From: Sphagnum compactum
Taxonomy: Eukaryota > Bryophyta > Sphagnopsida > Sphagnales
Reading direction: 5' to 3'
NCBI GenBank assembly: GCA_965153455.1
Contig: OZ234499.1
Location: forward strand, 1,798,001-1,862,000
Length of the DNA stretch: 64,000 nt
The notes beneath the pieces were generated by a model. The model worked only from the letters and a program-made list of their open reading frames with translations. It was not told the DNA's origin and ran no database searches. The first letter of the stretch is position 1. Each line of letters begins with the position of its first letter. Of the stretch, positions 1 through 11,676 are shown in pieces. A program made the translations under genes and the position numbers.

Positions 1-89
1 TCACTTATTGGTCGTGAGCAAAGAAAGGCCATTATTAAAAAATACGATAAAAAATCTTTGTTTCTTATTTTTTTAAATGTCATTATTAT

Positions 90-590
90 TTGCATCCTTT
101 GGTTGAATTTGAAAAGGGTGTTGTTGATCAAAGAGTTGAAAAGGACAACAATTTGGATATCTTTAAGATGACAACCAACACAATTGAACCAACAATGGAA
201 CTAATCAACAAAGAATATTTGATTTTTAAATGTTATCAAATGGATGTCAAACACATTAAATGTCCACTTTCATGGTGGGAAAAACATGAGAGCATGTTTC
301 TAATAATTAGTTCCTATGTTAAACAAATCTTAGAGATAATTGGATCTCAAATTGAAATAGAAAAAATCTTTTCCTTGACTGAAATCTTTACTAGTTTTAG
401 GAGATGTCATTTACAATCAGAAAATTTGGACAAATTGATTTTTTTTAATGAAAATTGACCCAATGATCTTAGGATAGGTTGTAAAGCTCCTTCTAACTTA
501 GTAAAATGAATTGGGACCATTGCAGATTTAGAGGAGTTTGAAGAGTTTGAAAAAGCTTTTGAAAGGGATGAAGTTATGGAGTTTTTAATT
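90..590 (+). pseudogene. hAT-family transposase, C-terminal dimerisation domain remnant
   Basis: The reading frame from 90 to 458 carries the typical end of a plant hAT transposase: a PLSWWEKH motif, a hydrophobic stretch, then IEIEKIFSLTEIFTSFRR followed by L-x-x-ENLDKLIFFNEN. This corresponds to the hAT C-terminal dimerisation region (W-W-x-x-H, then the E(R)xFS and R-x-L blocks). After a stop at 456-458, where a Trp codon is expected, the same frame continues with PNDLRIGCKAPSNLV and an acidic tail to about 590. The stop, a further stop near 507 and a frame change upstream of 90 (SLIGREQRKAI lies in another frame) show it is dead. The DDE catalytic core is not in the window. Family assignment is fairly sure; activity is excluded by the breaks. 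Confidence 0.65.
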
Positions 591-599
591 TTGAATTTA

Positions 600-1224
600 A
601 AAAATAATTACACCTTACAAGTTTTCATCTATTTTCAATGAACTTTAAGCTGTAAAAATAATAATTTTTAATTGACAAAGTAAGTAAATTATTAATTGGT
701 AAACTAATAGATTCAATTTTAATTAGTGGGAAATTAGATGTGAAATTCGACTATTATTGTATATGCAAGGACTACCCTATGTGAAAACTGGGTGAGTTTG
801 GGAAATTTAAAGTTTTTTGATTCCCTGATCAGTTCTCACCAGCCCATATATATTACAGAACCTATCAGGTTCTCATAACACAATGTAAAAACTGGAACTG
901 ATCGGTTCTCACAAAAAAGTGAAAAGCACCCAACACTGGTTTGGACCCATGCAAGTTCCACACAGGGTATACAAGCGTGGGTTCAATGGCTCCTCCGAGC
1001 TATCATTCCATATTAACTCTCTAAACATCTATATGAGTCATATATTCTATATTTCATAACTGGAAATTGAATCAATCACAAACTGATTTATTTATGTCTT
1101 GCAGAAGGCAATGGCTTACAAGGAACTAAAATCTGGCAAATTTCAAATTTTGGAAAATCTACCCCAAACCCAAATAAACCTAAGTTTTCATTAGATGGGC
1201 TGCCTCTCAAATTCTGATTTTATT
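600..1224. other. AT-rich spacer, no gene seen
   Basis: No coding or structured feature was found. Around 820-960 there are several short copies of a GGTTCTCA-like motif and the motif AACACTGGTTTGGA, which also occurs at about 16,270, 16,893 and 40,742. This stretch may therefore be a diverged piece of the repeat that lies 5' of the LRR genes. Confidence 0.35.
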
Positions 1225-1520
1225 TTTTTTTGGCAATGGGCCATTTTGATTGCCCCCTCACAAAAAAAAACAGGAATTTAGGAGGCTCCCCAAAATAGCA
1301 GTTTCTATGGAGTAGTAGCTCCTCTTTGGCTCACCTATATATAGGTGAAAATGGGAAAACTAATTTGGGCAAAGAATATGGGATAAAGTGAGGTGTTTTT
1401 GGAAGGATCCTTGAGGAACACATTGGGAACCTTGGGAAAATAAGAGGACATGCTGGTAACATGATGGAAACGCAATAATTTTTAAAAATCCATCCTCCTC
1501 CCTCCCCCCCAAGGGAAAAA
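1225..1520 (-). repeat. Dispersed repeat R1, inverted copy
   Basis: The segment matches, in inverted orientation, the DNA at 17,370-17,760 (copy A) and 41,810-42,095 (copy B). Shared blocks include CACATTGGGAACC, a run before GGAGGCTC, a poly-C/poly-G tract (1,500-1,508 here; G runs at 17,500 and 41,918) and CACCTATATATAGGTG, a 16-base palindrome at 1,334-1,349. It is an old interspersed repeat, probably one end of an unidentified transposon. No protein domain was seen. Confidence 0.5.
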
Positions 1521-1959
1521 AAAAAGAACCCTCTTGGGTGTACATTCAATTGTCTCATTGCCTGCATGCATATTCTATTCATAGACATGGTTGGCACCAT
1601 TTTTTAACCTCAGGTAATACCCCTTCTACAAAGCACACCATACCTATTTGCTTGATTGAGAGCCAATGACATTTGCCATCATCACTTCAATTATTTCATT
1701 AGAAAATTAGAACACAATGTCCAATTGGGAAGAAACAATGTCGTTAAGTTTTGATTGTATGATCTTCACAGAAAAAACCATACAAACATCCCTCTAAGTG
1801 CAGACACACACACAACAAAGGCTTTTTAGCAGAATCCCGGAACACCAAAAACCAAAGAAGGAACTGTATTGAACTGTGGGTGTTGAGTGGAGTCCATGGG
1901 GAGGCGACTAACTGAGTCCCTAATCTATGATCTTCGTGCCATCAAAAAGGTTGTTCTTG

Positions 1960-2290
1960 CAGTTTTATTGGCTTTGCCTACCAAGGCAAGAAGGATATTG
2001 TGTTTAGAGTCATTATAGAGTATAGTAGCTTAAGGGATTTTGGCCCCTATGTAACAAATAATAGGTTTATTTTTATAGGAGGATTCTTGAAACATGATAT
2101 TTTGGTTTGTGGTGAAACTTGAGATTAGTTTTAGAGTTATAATATGTTGAAGGATTTTGGTATCTTTTAGATATTTGCATGGTGAAATATTTGAGTTTCC
2201 ATAATTCTTCTTTTGCCTTTAAGACACTTTTTACTGTAAATGGGAAGGCCACAGTGTAACACACCCCCTTGTTATGCTTGCATCGCATGT
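1960..2290. repeat. Dispersed repeat R2
   Basis: It is a direct repeat of 46,890-47,190. Both share GATATTGTGTTTAGA, CATTATAGAGTATAGTAGCT and GGGATTTTGGCCC, then T-rich sequence, then TTCTTCTTTTGCC near the end. The minus-strand reading of both copies gives short similar peptides (TVAFPFTVKSVL against TMALPFTLKSVL), so it may be a relic of an unidentified coding element. The second copy lies just beyond the LINE on the other side of copy B. Confidence 0.5.
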
Positions 2291-2509
2291 TAAAATGAAC
2301 GTAATTATCAAACCTGTCACTGAACCATTTAATCGGTCAGTTTTAAATTTTCAGTTTTTTTTTACCTGCCCTTTTGAGAATTATTTAATACTGAACACCA
2401 GTGACAGGTACTACACCTGTATGGGCAGATAGAGACCACTTTTGGGTGTACTTAAGCAAGAAAGGGTTTTGCTGACCAAAAAAAAAGTTTCACCCCACAA
2501 ATACTGCAC

Positions 2510-2725
2510 CATTGCAACATTTCCCAGGGGTGATGGTTAACTGGTATAGCCCATTTTGGAGACCCTTGGACCTTGAAAAAGGTCCTGAGTTCAAACACAG
2601 TGGAATGCAAGTGAAACTCCTACCCACCCCTTTGCCAATGAGCTTGACTTGAGGGTGGCAACGGTTTGTCAGGTTGTGTCTACGGATGTGCTTCAAGAGA
2701 ATAAAAATGAAAAATGCAGAGGTTT
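2510..2725 (+). mobile_element. Probable tRNA-derived SINE
   Basis: From about 2,527 the sequence reads GGGGTGATGGTTAACTGGTA, resembling a pol III A box. It is followed about 50 bases later by GGTCCTGAGTTCAAACAC, resembling a degenerate B box (GGTTCGAnnCC). A non-tRNA body with CCTACCCACCCC follows, and an A-rich end at about 2,700-2,715. The spacing fits a tRNA-related SINE head. A real tRNA is excluded because no acceptor stem or cloverleaf closes. No clear target-site duplication was found, so the borders are approximate. Confidence 0.4.
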
Positions 2726-3844
2726 CCATGGTAGAGAGAATTCACAGAATAGTTTGCAAGTTTATTATGAACATGATTCCTGAAAATTTGAGTATCCCAA
2801 TTCCTTTTAAATGTAACATTTAGATATTAAGAAAAGTAATTTGATTCATGTTTTGTTTGTTTGTTTGTTTTGTTTGTCACGATCTCAAACCACAACAACC
2901 CCACTGTGTTCTTGCTACCATCGGAAAGCCCTCAATGAGTCTAGGGTTGCACTGAGGTGGTTTGGCAATGTTTAGACCTACAATGCAAGAGTTATTGAAT
3001 GTTGAACAATTTTCTCAAAGAAAATTCAACAAAATCAAAATTAAATATCTTATGGAAAGTGAGGCAAGCTCTTGGAAGTGTTAGAAAGCCCCCTTGATGA
3101 GTGGCATTTCTTGATTTCTTCGAGGTGATTTTGTAATTTTTAGACCTAAGGTGAAGGAGATATTGAATTTTGAGTAATTTTCATTGCTGAAAATTAATCT
3201 TAACTTTTAGTTTTTTTTCACAATTGAGGTCATTTTCACACTTGGGCCAGTAGCACATGTCACGCTAATTCATTTAAGTTTAAATTTCAAAAGATAATTG
3301 ACAAATGATGTAACAAGCAGCTAGTTAGGTACCGTCTTTGCCCTAGTGCATAATTTTTTGTTGCATGTGAACATTACTTGATTTTGCAAGAGAACTGGTT
3401 CTGTATGAGAACCGAGCATTCCCTCCAATCCAGCAAGAGTTCCAAGAGGAAATATTCCTGAAAATGTGTGACCAAATGAACTTTGCATTGGTTCCATACT
3501 AGTCTCTCCCCAACAAAATACAAGCATACAAAACTCTCAATTTTTCACAGAACACGAACTAACCATTTGGATGGCCAGGCCTCCCTAAAGTATGATGAAC
3601 TTCAAAATAGAACATGAACTACAAGTGGACAATTGGGTTGGGTTGGGTTGAATGCATAATTGTGTCACAATGGAAATTGGAAGCAAATGCCCATAGATTA
3701 AATCTTTTAGATGTGGGAATGGAATTTTTTTCATTTCAGCTGTCATCAATTTTCTGATTGTTGACATTGAAATCAAAATAAATTGAATTTGATCTGCTTT
3801 GCAAGGTAACAACAACTACGAACCTTCAGTTGTGGAGTGTTTAA
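2726..3844. other. Non-coding spacer with a (TTTG)n microsatellite
   Basis: A (TTTG)n tract lies at about 2,850-2,877. Two similar passages (GGAAAGCCCTCAATGAGT at 2,921 and GAAAGCCCCCTTGATGAGTG at 3,085) resemble GAAAGCCCTTGATGAGTACC at 47,517, so they belong to a low-level dispersed repeat. No supportable gene was found. Confidence 0.4.
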
Positions 3845-4399
3845 ATCTAGAAAACCCTTTCCATCAGCTTGTGAAGCAATTGGTCCAAATGGAACTCTTC
3901 ATGTACTAAGCTCCTTATGGCTAAATAGAAAAGTAACAGATTCTCTAGATATGGCACAAACATTTTTGACTCCTCTTATGACTTGAAAAGGATTAGTGGT
4001 GCTGCAAAGCTTGGGTCAAGTTGAGTTCACAGTTTTTGCTGAGGGGATGAACCTCCAAAAGCTGGGGTGAGTATACCAACTGTGGTGATAAAAGTTTTAG
4101 TGACTGATTTTGTTGCTGCTTGCTGTAGCTTTTGTTCAAACATTTGTCAGTATCACTCTTGCTGCATCAACACCTGCAACCCGCAAGTCCAGGATAGACA
4201 TGAGGCAGCTAACAAGACGCCCAAGGACTTACCTTCCACCAGGAATTTCAATTGAATTTGTGGCATCACTTGCATGTGGTACAAAGGAATTTACTTCTCT
4301 CTTGAGAAATTATCTTGAGAAATGTTGGAGGTTTTAAGATAAAGACTCACACTCATCAAAGTAAGAAGATTGGAAGAAACTTAATACACAAAAGAGGAA

Positions 4400-4495
4400 C
4401 AAGTGACAAGAATAGATTACTTGCTTGGCACCCTGCTATTTGGCCTTGAGTACTCAGTCTTCAACTCTCGATTAAAATTTACAATCTGCTGTTGA

Positions 4496-4528
<33 letters not shown>

Positions 4529-7490
4529 ATTGCTGCATCAGCGAACTAACCTTAGATGTCAAGGAACCCCAAGATAGTGTGAGCTGAGAAGCTAAAAACC
4601 CTAATTTTTGGGCCTACCAGGGTAACAATATTATAGGGGGGCATTTTCACCTCATCCAAGCAAACCCACAAACACAAAAAAGATCATCTTTCAGCATTTT
4701 CAATCTTGTAGGCAAAATCTGAAGAAAACAAACAACAAACCTGTTGTGCATGGAACATTTGGAATTAGGCAACCTGGTCCTTCTGCTGCCACCATTATCA
4801 CTGCTACAATAGTTGTTTGTGTTGCAGTTGCTATTCACAAAGCCACCCAACAACACTATTAACAATAATTCTAGAAGGGACCCATGCAAATCAAATAACA
4901 AACAAACACTAGAAATTGAGACTAAGACCTTGACAATCTTGCAATATATAACACTTCATATGTTGCTTTAAAATAGCCATGTTGTGGATAGAGAGTATAT
5001 TAGCTGTAGTTGCTTATAATGTCCCTGCCCAATGGCGTTCCTGGAACAGCAATATCCTCAAACTTCACATTATGTTCCTAATCTCTACACAACAATTAAC
5101 AAAATCAAATTCTGAGGTGGGGCTACAAAGCTTTACTTGTTTTGTGAATTTCTGTTTTTGCTGAAGGCAATGTTGCACCTGTTGTGTCTGCAATAGCTAC
5201 TGTCACTGTTCCTGCTGCTCAGGAATCAATGGATGCTGCAGACAAATCTTGCCTCTAACTGCTGCTGCTGCCACAACCTTGTTGTGTGGTCCTGTAACCC
5301 CTTTTTGCTCTAATGGATTTGTTGTTACAAGTTTCCTGAAAACTGTTTGACTCTGTCCAGTGGATCATCTCCTCCACCAAGTTGTAAAGTATTTCTCACA
5401 TTTGGTTGCAGTATGTTCACCATCCCAATTTGCTACAAAAAAACAAGAAAGAAGTTATTTGGCATTGCATAACTGAAATTTCAAGCTCAGAGGTGGTGTT
5501 CTACATGTCACTCAGGCTGCCAACCTTATGCCAACCTTACATGCACAAAGTAAATATAATGAACATAAAGAACCTACCCAATTCTGTTAAAATGTGCTCA
5601 GCTTACTTCTCTGTTAGGAATTAGTACTACTAGATAGCAATGTGGCACCAGGAACAATCTGCAGGTCATCAAGTTGCAGACATGGCCACTCCAAGACCCT
5701 ACTGTAAGCCCCCACATTTTGTTGTAAGGAAGCAACAGAATCCAAGAATAGTTGTGGGTGGGCTGAGGCATTTCTTTGTTTCCTGTGGTGTAGGACACAT
5801 TGAGCTGCTGCAGCTGTAGCTACTGTAGCTGTTGCTGAGCTTGTTTCTCTTGCTGCATTTGGGAGAGAATTTCCAATTACTGTTGTAGGACTGGCCCTCC
5901 TTGGTGACGGCCTGGACATGTTTGATGTAGGGCGACCATTCTGCATGTGTGAAGACCATGAGTCAATGTTTTCCATAGACATCAGACCAATTGAAAAATG
6001 ACAACGGGGAATTCTTCGAATACTTCTTATGTTGGTAGACCACCAATCTGATGATTTGATAATAGCCACTAATGCAAGGAAACAAATCAATGAAATATGT
6101 AACCAAAGTCTACAGACAAGGGACCTTCATGTGACACCATCTGAGAGCCAATATTAACCAGAAACCATGTCAGCCTGCTCTGCCCACAATTCAAGCTCAG
6201 CTGCTGAGCATTCCTAACCTATAACCTGACTCTGAAACCAAGGTAACTACCACATGTGACATTGCCTTTCATGTCTGCCATACATGCTCTTCAATTAGTC
6301 TATCTGACATGAAGCAACAAATGCAAATTAAAAAACAACAATCAATAACACCATGCCATGCATACCTTGCCGAACTCCATGTTTTTGCTGTGGTTGCTTA
6401 CTTGCAATTGGCAGTGTAATGCTGCAACTGTGCCTGATAAGTCTGCTAAACAGACCTGCCTATAACCACACCAATCCAACCATGTAACCTTGCACCAATC
6501 AACACAAGAAGACCAGTGCCTTGTCTCGCTTGTGAGATTGAGGACCAAGACATGCTGTGAAGCTGAAAGCCTTAGCATAGAAAGGGGGAGGTGCGGAAGT
6601 CACAAATGTTACTCCACTGTAAGAACTTAGAACCTTGAGGAAGACACCACCAGCCTGACTGCATTTCATGAAGCACATTGTTGCAAAACATGAGCAAGAT
6701 AATTGGATCTGTGGAGAATGAACTCTCTGTACACGAAACAACTTATTGTATTTGCCTAACTTGGAGATGAATGACCATATTATTGTATATTTGTAGCTTG
6801 CAAATCCAATTTGTAATCCTGCAAAACCCAGAACCCTGTACATTAAATTCTTGAGCCATGTAACTGAGATTTAAGACATGTCAAATTTCTGAATGTAATT
6901 TGCCTTGCAATTGTGCAACATATACCATACTTTCAGAGTAGGACCCATCTTGCTCAAGCAAGCAAAGAAATCTTCGGCATAGAATGTTGGATATATTGTT
7001 GTATAATTTAACCCAACATACCAACATAATTCCTCTTGGATTGCTCTGACCATGCCAATTGCCTCTGGTTCTGTGCTTCACTTTCTAGGTCAATTTTGAG
7101 ACACCACTTGCAAACTTCCAGTAAACATACTTGTGTACATGGAGTCTTTTCAAAGAGATTTTCAAAGGGTTTAATGATTCAAGAAGCTAGACATGTTGAT
7201 GCAAAATACATTAAAGAAAAATAGGAATGAGTTTTTGGCACAAACCTGTAACTTGTGGGTGGAAGAGGCTCAAATTTGGTTATAGCTCATCTGTAGCTGA
7301 TTGACAAATCTTGTTCCCATTTTGAATACAGGCCCGATAAAACCTTGATTCAACTCCAAGCTCACATTCCAAAAGTCCAACATTGACTTCTCCAAGAGAA
7401 AGTTCACTCGAGAGACTTGGAAGAATTGTGGTAGGAAAGTTACAATCAATAAATCTTTAGACACCAGGAAAGTTGCTGGTGTTGTTCTCC
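4400..7490 (-). pseudogene. Decayed Gln/Ala-rich exon-like region (copy A)
   Basis: On the minus strand this stretch shows short coding-like blocks with many stops. They include a poly-repeat next to QQQIVNFNRELK (about 4,440-4,530), an Ala/Ser/Thr-rich ORF at 6,090-5,614 containing NGRPTSNMSRPSPRR and LQQNVGAYSRVLEWP, a block ending in SKQPQQKHGV before a GTATGC donor (near 6,360), and a block LELNQGFIG at about 7,350. Equivalent but different blocks exist in copy B at 29.4-32.6 kb, so both descend from one ancestor. The composition suggests exons of a Gln-rich nuclear protein, but I cannot name it. A (GTT)n microsatellite lies at 4,498-4,529. Confidence 0.3.
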
Positions 7491-7633
7491 CTAACCCTCC
7501 TCATATTGACTCTAATGTGACTCCATGACATTGTAGGTAGGCAATTTTCTAGATCTGCTTTCTAAGGTAATTATACTAGCCAAATAAAATAAAAGTCTTC
7601 CTCCTAAGCACCAAGTTCTAAATCATGATCTCT

Positions 7634-9643
7634 TTAAATATTATTAGCACTTGCACTAGAAGAGCCACTTGAACTCGGTGCTATTTCAATCTTGTCTACT
7701 TCCATTAAATCACATTTCCCATTCTCCTTTAATTTAATTCGTGAATTGCAAATGTGTGTCATTTGATGATTCACATACAACTTTAGTTCATATACTTGCT
7801 CAATCTGCATCCGCTTTGTCATGGGTAACTTTGATTTGGTCATTCCCAAGACTCTAGCAATGAATTGGTTTCTTGTGGAGGGTGACTCAGAAGTTAGTTC
7901 ACAAACACGTCGATTTGCTCGAAATGTGTACGGTGAATTAACAGCTTCGTTTAAATGGTCCCATGTCCCTTCAATCATAGGAGTTACTGTTGAACATAAA
8001 CCAGATCTCAAATACCAATTTCGCTTCTCTTCATCAATGTCATTCAAATCAGTAGGACAACTTGGAAAGACAAAATCATAGGCCAAGTGTGGTGTGGGAC
8101 TAGGACCAGTCCGGTTTATTGGGACAAACCCACCAAGGATTTGTTCGTTTGGAATCTCAAATACAGTTTCAGTCAATAATGATTTTGTCTTTGTAGATTT
8201 TGACACACCAACTTTCCCTTTCGCTACTGGAACTCCAGCTTGTAATCCAATGTTAAATTGCCATGGCCCTGGATTTGATTGGGAATTTACCCTATGGGTA
8301 TGTGTTTGCACTGCTTCAAGTCTTTCAAGAACTTTTTCATTGTGTTGGAGTTTTGCAGCACCTAGACGATCAGAAGATTCCAAAGACACATTGAGGTGTG
8401 TTTGAAACCAACCAAAGCGGTCCTCTTGATGATGTTTTGGTATTGCATTGTTTAAATCAAAACGTGTAGACAGTCTTGTCAATATCTTTTTGTTCCCCTC
8501 CTTAGATTGTGAAAATTCAAAACACATGCGTGGTTCAATGTGAGCATGTTTTAAGTCTTCATCTAAAACAAAATCTGGGGGACAAACCCAATACCCTCCA
8601 CAACATGGGTTGATGTCTACAATCCCACATTGACCTTCTAAAGTCAAATCGGAAGATGGAGATTCACCATCATCTTCACCATCACCATCATCATTGTTGT
8701 CATTTCCTCCACCATGATTATTTTCACCATTGCCATTTTGTCTTGATGCACCTTGGTCACCTTCATGATGTCCTTCACCAGAACCATTAATAGCATTCGT
8801 ATTTCCATTTCTTAGAACCAAATTCCATAAAAGTCCCAACAAGTCCTTTGGCAATTGGGTTTGACCCATCATGTTGGCCTTCTTGACAACATTGCAATAT
8901 TCAAAACCTTCATGCTCAACATCGTTTGCAACACTTGGCAATGTTGAATCTGGACCTTTTGTTGTCATTGAAGAGTCATGATTTTGTGATTTAGTGATTT
9001 TACCAAACACTTCTCTTGTCATGAAAAAACTGACAATCAATTTGAGCAAAAGAACTTCCCCACATGATGATATTGAACCCAACACATCATCCCAACATGT
9101 GTCCTCAAATGTTTGGGTATGATCCAATTCTGTCGTCATGATATTAGAAATAGTTGGCATGTGCATGATGATTGGCTCGTGGAATGAACCCCTCTTAGTA
9201 AAAGCCTCTGTCCATAATTGAAGCCAATCATCCTTTTCAATTGCTTCCACAAAGACTTCATTTCTTCGAGTCCAATAGACTGTTGCAAAATCCAATCCCA
9301 CGCCCACAATACTAGCCATGCCACATGCATTTGCAAACAAAAATTGTATTCGTTGTTCATGGGCTTGAATCCTTGCTGCAACAATGATCCCCCTTGGGTT
9401 TTGTTGGGTAATCTCTTCCAAAATTTGAAGCATGGCACTGCTGTCATGAACTCCAACATCAGGCTGTTGGTAGAATCTTGGTAATTGTTTGATCATCAAG
9501 ATTCTCGTGATTGAGTTACATGCTTGATGAAACAAGTCCAAGATGTGAGTTGTGGACAATTCAATCGTTGTTGCCATGTTGATTTGATCACCCACAACTT
9601 GAGACTTCATATTTTTGTCTTGGACTTCGATCGAGGAAGACAT
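7634..9643 (-). CDS. Exon 3 of LRR gene A: unknown ~660 aa C-terminal protein part
   Basis: A 669-codon open frame ending in TAG/TAA-type stop at 7,634. I do not recognise the family. The N-terminal ~230 residues look globular (VAARIQAHEQRIQFLFANACG, GLDFATVYWTRRNEVFVEAIE). A low-complexity Gly/Asn/Asp/Glu linker follows at about residues 280-325. The C-terminal ~300 residues look like a beta-rich domain with conserved GPWQFNIGLQAGVPVAKG, EILGGFVP-like and IEGTWDHLNEAVNSPYTFRA blocks. The paralogue at 32,782-34,797 keeps the same length and frame. Upstream of the ATG the frame stays open to a possible acceptor at 9,664 (GATATAGGAG|TGT). An alternative acceptor is at 9,604 (ATGAAG|TCT). Both are in phase 0 with the exon 2 donor at 10,190, so it is probably the last exon of the LRR gene. 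It could instead be a separate gene starting at 9,643. Confidence 0.75.
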   Translation of the reverse strand: MSSSIEVQDKNMKSQVVGDQINMATTIELSTTHILDLFHQACNSITRILMIKQLPRFYQQPDVGVHDSSAMLQILEEITQQNPRGIIVAARIQAHEQRIQFLFANACGMASIVGVGLDFATVYWTRRNEVFVEAIEKDDWLQLWTEAFTKRGSFHEPIIMHMPTISNIMTTELDHTQTFEDTCWDDVLGSISSCGEVLLLKLIVSFFMTREVFGKITKSQNHDSSMTTKGPDSTLPSVANDVEHEGFEYCNVVKKANMMGQTQLPKDLLGLLWNLVLRNGNTNAINGSGEGHHEGDQGASRQNGNGENNHGGGNDNNDDGDGEDDGESPSSDLTLEGQCGIVDINPCCGGYWVCPPDFVLDEDLKHAHIEPRMCFEFSQSKEGNKKILTRLSTRFDLNNAIPKHHQEDRFGWFQTHLNVSLESSDRLGAAKLQHNEKVLERLEAVQTHTHRVNSQSNPGPWQFNIGLQAGVPVAKGKVGVSKSTKTKSLLTETVFEIPNEQILGGFVPINRTGPSPTPHLAYDFVFPSCPTDLNDIDEEKRNWYLRSGLCSTVTPMIEGTWDHLNEAVNSPYTFRANRRVCELTSESPSTRNQFIARVLGMTKSKLPMTKRMQIEQVYELKLYVNHQMTHICNSRIKLKENGKCDLMEVDKIEIAPSSSGSSSASANNI

Positions 9644-10189
9644 TTTGATTGTCGACGTACTACACTCCTATATCAACCCAATTTCCAACCAAATATGTGA
9701 CATAAACACACATGTACATCACATTCAATCTCAAATGTTTTCATAACCAAATCAACAAGTGTTTTCTAAATTATTCAACTTTATATTTCTTCCATGGTCA
9801 TCTTTCTATTTTTGGTACTTATAAGTTATAGCCACAAATTAAAAAATGGACATTATCAACTACCATCTAAGAAATTATTATATGTGATGGATGTCATCAA
9901 GAAGGATCTTTTCACAAGACAACCATATTAACTCATATACATCACATGTTTCACACTATAGGGACGAATTAGCCATTGCCATGAGAGTATGCATACGATT
10001 CTTTGCATTAGTTTTAGTGTTTGAAAACTTGTAAATGCTCAATTACAACTAACTAGAAACCAACATTCGTGGTGAATCCAATCCTAAGTCTCAAAGCAAA
10101 AGATGTGACCTTTTAAGAGGAGGTGCATCCTAAAAATGCAATTTCACTGTTAAAAACATTTGATAGAGATTTTGGTTTGTTGCACTCAC

Positions 10190-11299
10190 CTCCAAGTTAT
10201 CAATGTCAACTTCAAGTGGATCAGATGGTTTAATCGCAGTCATCTCTTCCAAAACCTCCACTTCACCTGGAGGTTGCAATGTCAGTGGGTCAATGCCAGC
10301 TTTCTCTCTTCCATTTTCCACATTTATTTCAGGCCTTTGTATTGCATTAGCCGCCAATTGTGCTCTCACAGCTTTTTTCTGTTCTTCTTTTAATTGTGTC
10401 CCTGATAGTTCAATACTTTTCAACCAAGGATTTGCTTGTGTAAGTTCCAGCATCACTGTGAAGACTTGCCTTCCTCCAACACCAAGACAATTCTCCAATC
10501 CAAGTGTTTGTAAAGTCTCATTTGTCCTCAAGGACAATAAAATCAGACATACATCATCTCGTTGCAAGCTATAGTCTGCTGATAGGTTCAAATGAGTAAG
10601 AGTCTTATTTGAGCTCAACATCCTTGCTATAGCTTTCGCCCCTTTACATCGAAGCCCATGTTTGAAACCTCCAGTAATTGAAAGATGCTTTAGGGATCTA
10701 TTGAGGGGCAATTGTCTTGATGTACCCGTAAGAGGTTGAAGCAATGCTTCAATCCCATTTGGGCCCCATTTACAAGATACTAGATCTAGATGTTCAAGGG
10801 TTGAATTCTTAGCTAGCATTGACCCAAATATAACACCTACAGAGCGTTTCATGGCTTTACCAACGAACTTGAAATGCTTGAGACTCGAAATTATCATTAG
10901 CATTTCACATATGCTGGTCAATCCTCTGTAAGGAAGTCCTGAGATGCACAACTCCAAGTACTCAACTTGGGTAGCTTGCAGGCTTTTGCACAATTGTTGG
11001 ATTTGTTCAAAATCCAACTTTCCAGATATTGTCAATTGCTTCAAGCTTTGGCATCTACCAATGGCATCTATGGCTTTCAAACGCTTTTCTCGGTCTAGAG
11101 CAGAATATGACCCTGCCAATTGGAAATTGCAGTCGATAGCACTGAATGCATAGGGAATATTTAACGTGGAGACAAGATCATCAATATCCAAAGTCATTGA
11201 ATCATTAGCAGATGTTGATGTTCCAAGTACATCATTTCGCAAGCAGAATTGTGAACGATCATTTGCAACTGATGTAGTATTTTGCATCACTTGATTTTC
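10190..11299 (-). CDS. Exon 2 of LRR gene A: RNI-type leucine-rich repeat unit
   Basis: The open frame spans 11,332-10,130. The likely exon is 11,299-10,190 (370 codons), between the acceptor CATTACAG|GAAAAT and the donor CTTGGAG|GTGAGT, both in phase 0. It encodes ribonuclease-inhibitor-like LRRs of about 28 residues: SLKQLTISGKLDFEQIQQL, NSTLEHLDLVSCKWGPNGIEALL, RSLKHLSITGG, NKTLTHLNLSADY, NETLQTLGLENC, and a closing SIELSGTQL. It ends in an acidic tail, PSDPLEVDIDNLE. The plan is the same as exon 1 (IDAIGRCQSL here, IDAIGKCQNL there), so exons 1 and 2 are an ancient duplication. Likely role: a protein-interaction scaffold. There is no P-loop, kinase, signal peptide or membrane segment. Intron 1 would be 377 bp and intron 2 about 525-585 bp. 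Confidence 0.8.
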
Positions 11300-11676
11300 C
11301 TGTAATGTAACATGTTTAGTAACATTAGCCATTCACATGAGTGACCTACAAGTTTTGTAACATGAAATTTGAAACTTAAGCATTATCCAATATAGTCTTT
11401 GAATGCTTTTGGAATTGATCCTATGGCTCCAATCAATTAAAAGTTCAAGGAAAAATCACAAATGCTAGCAACCCATAATTGTTAACAATTGCTAACAACT
11501 ATGAAAGATCATGCAAACAAGACATCTATGAGATTATTAAAATGCTGTAAAATGAATTTCATTTTAATTTAATTTAATTTAATATTAATTTCTTTTCAAA
11601 GTTTTAATTAATTCATTTTAATTGCAATTTCAAAGTCTAAAAACCTTGTTATGGATTTTGATTCACAGGCACTCAC

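Noticed and set aside
2527-2600. A functional tRNA gene
   Set aside because: Only A- and B-box-like words are present; no acceptor, D or T stem closes, so a SINE head is more likely.
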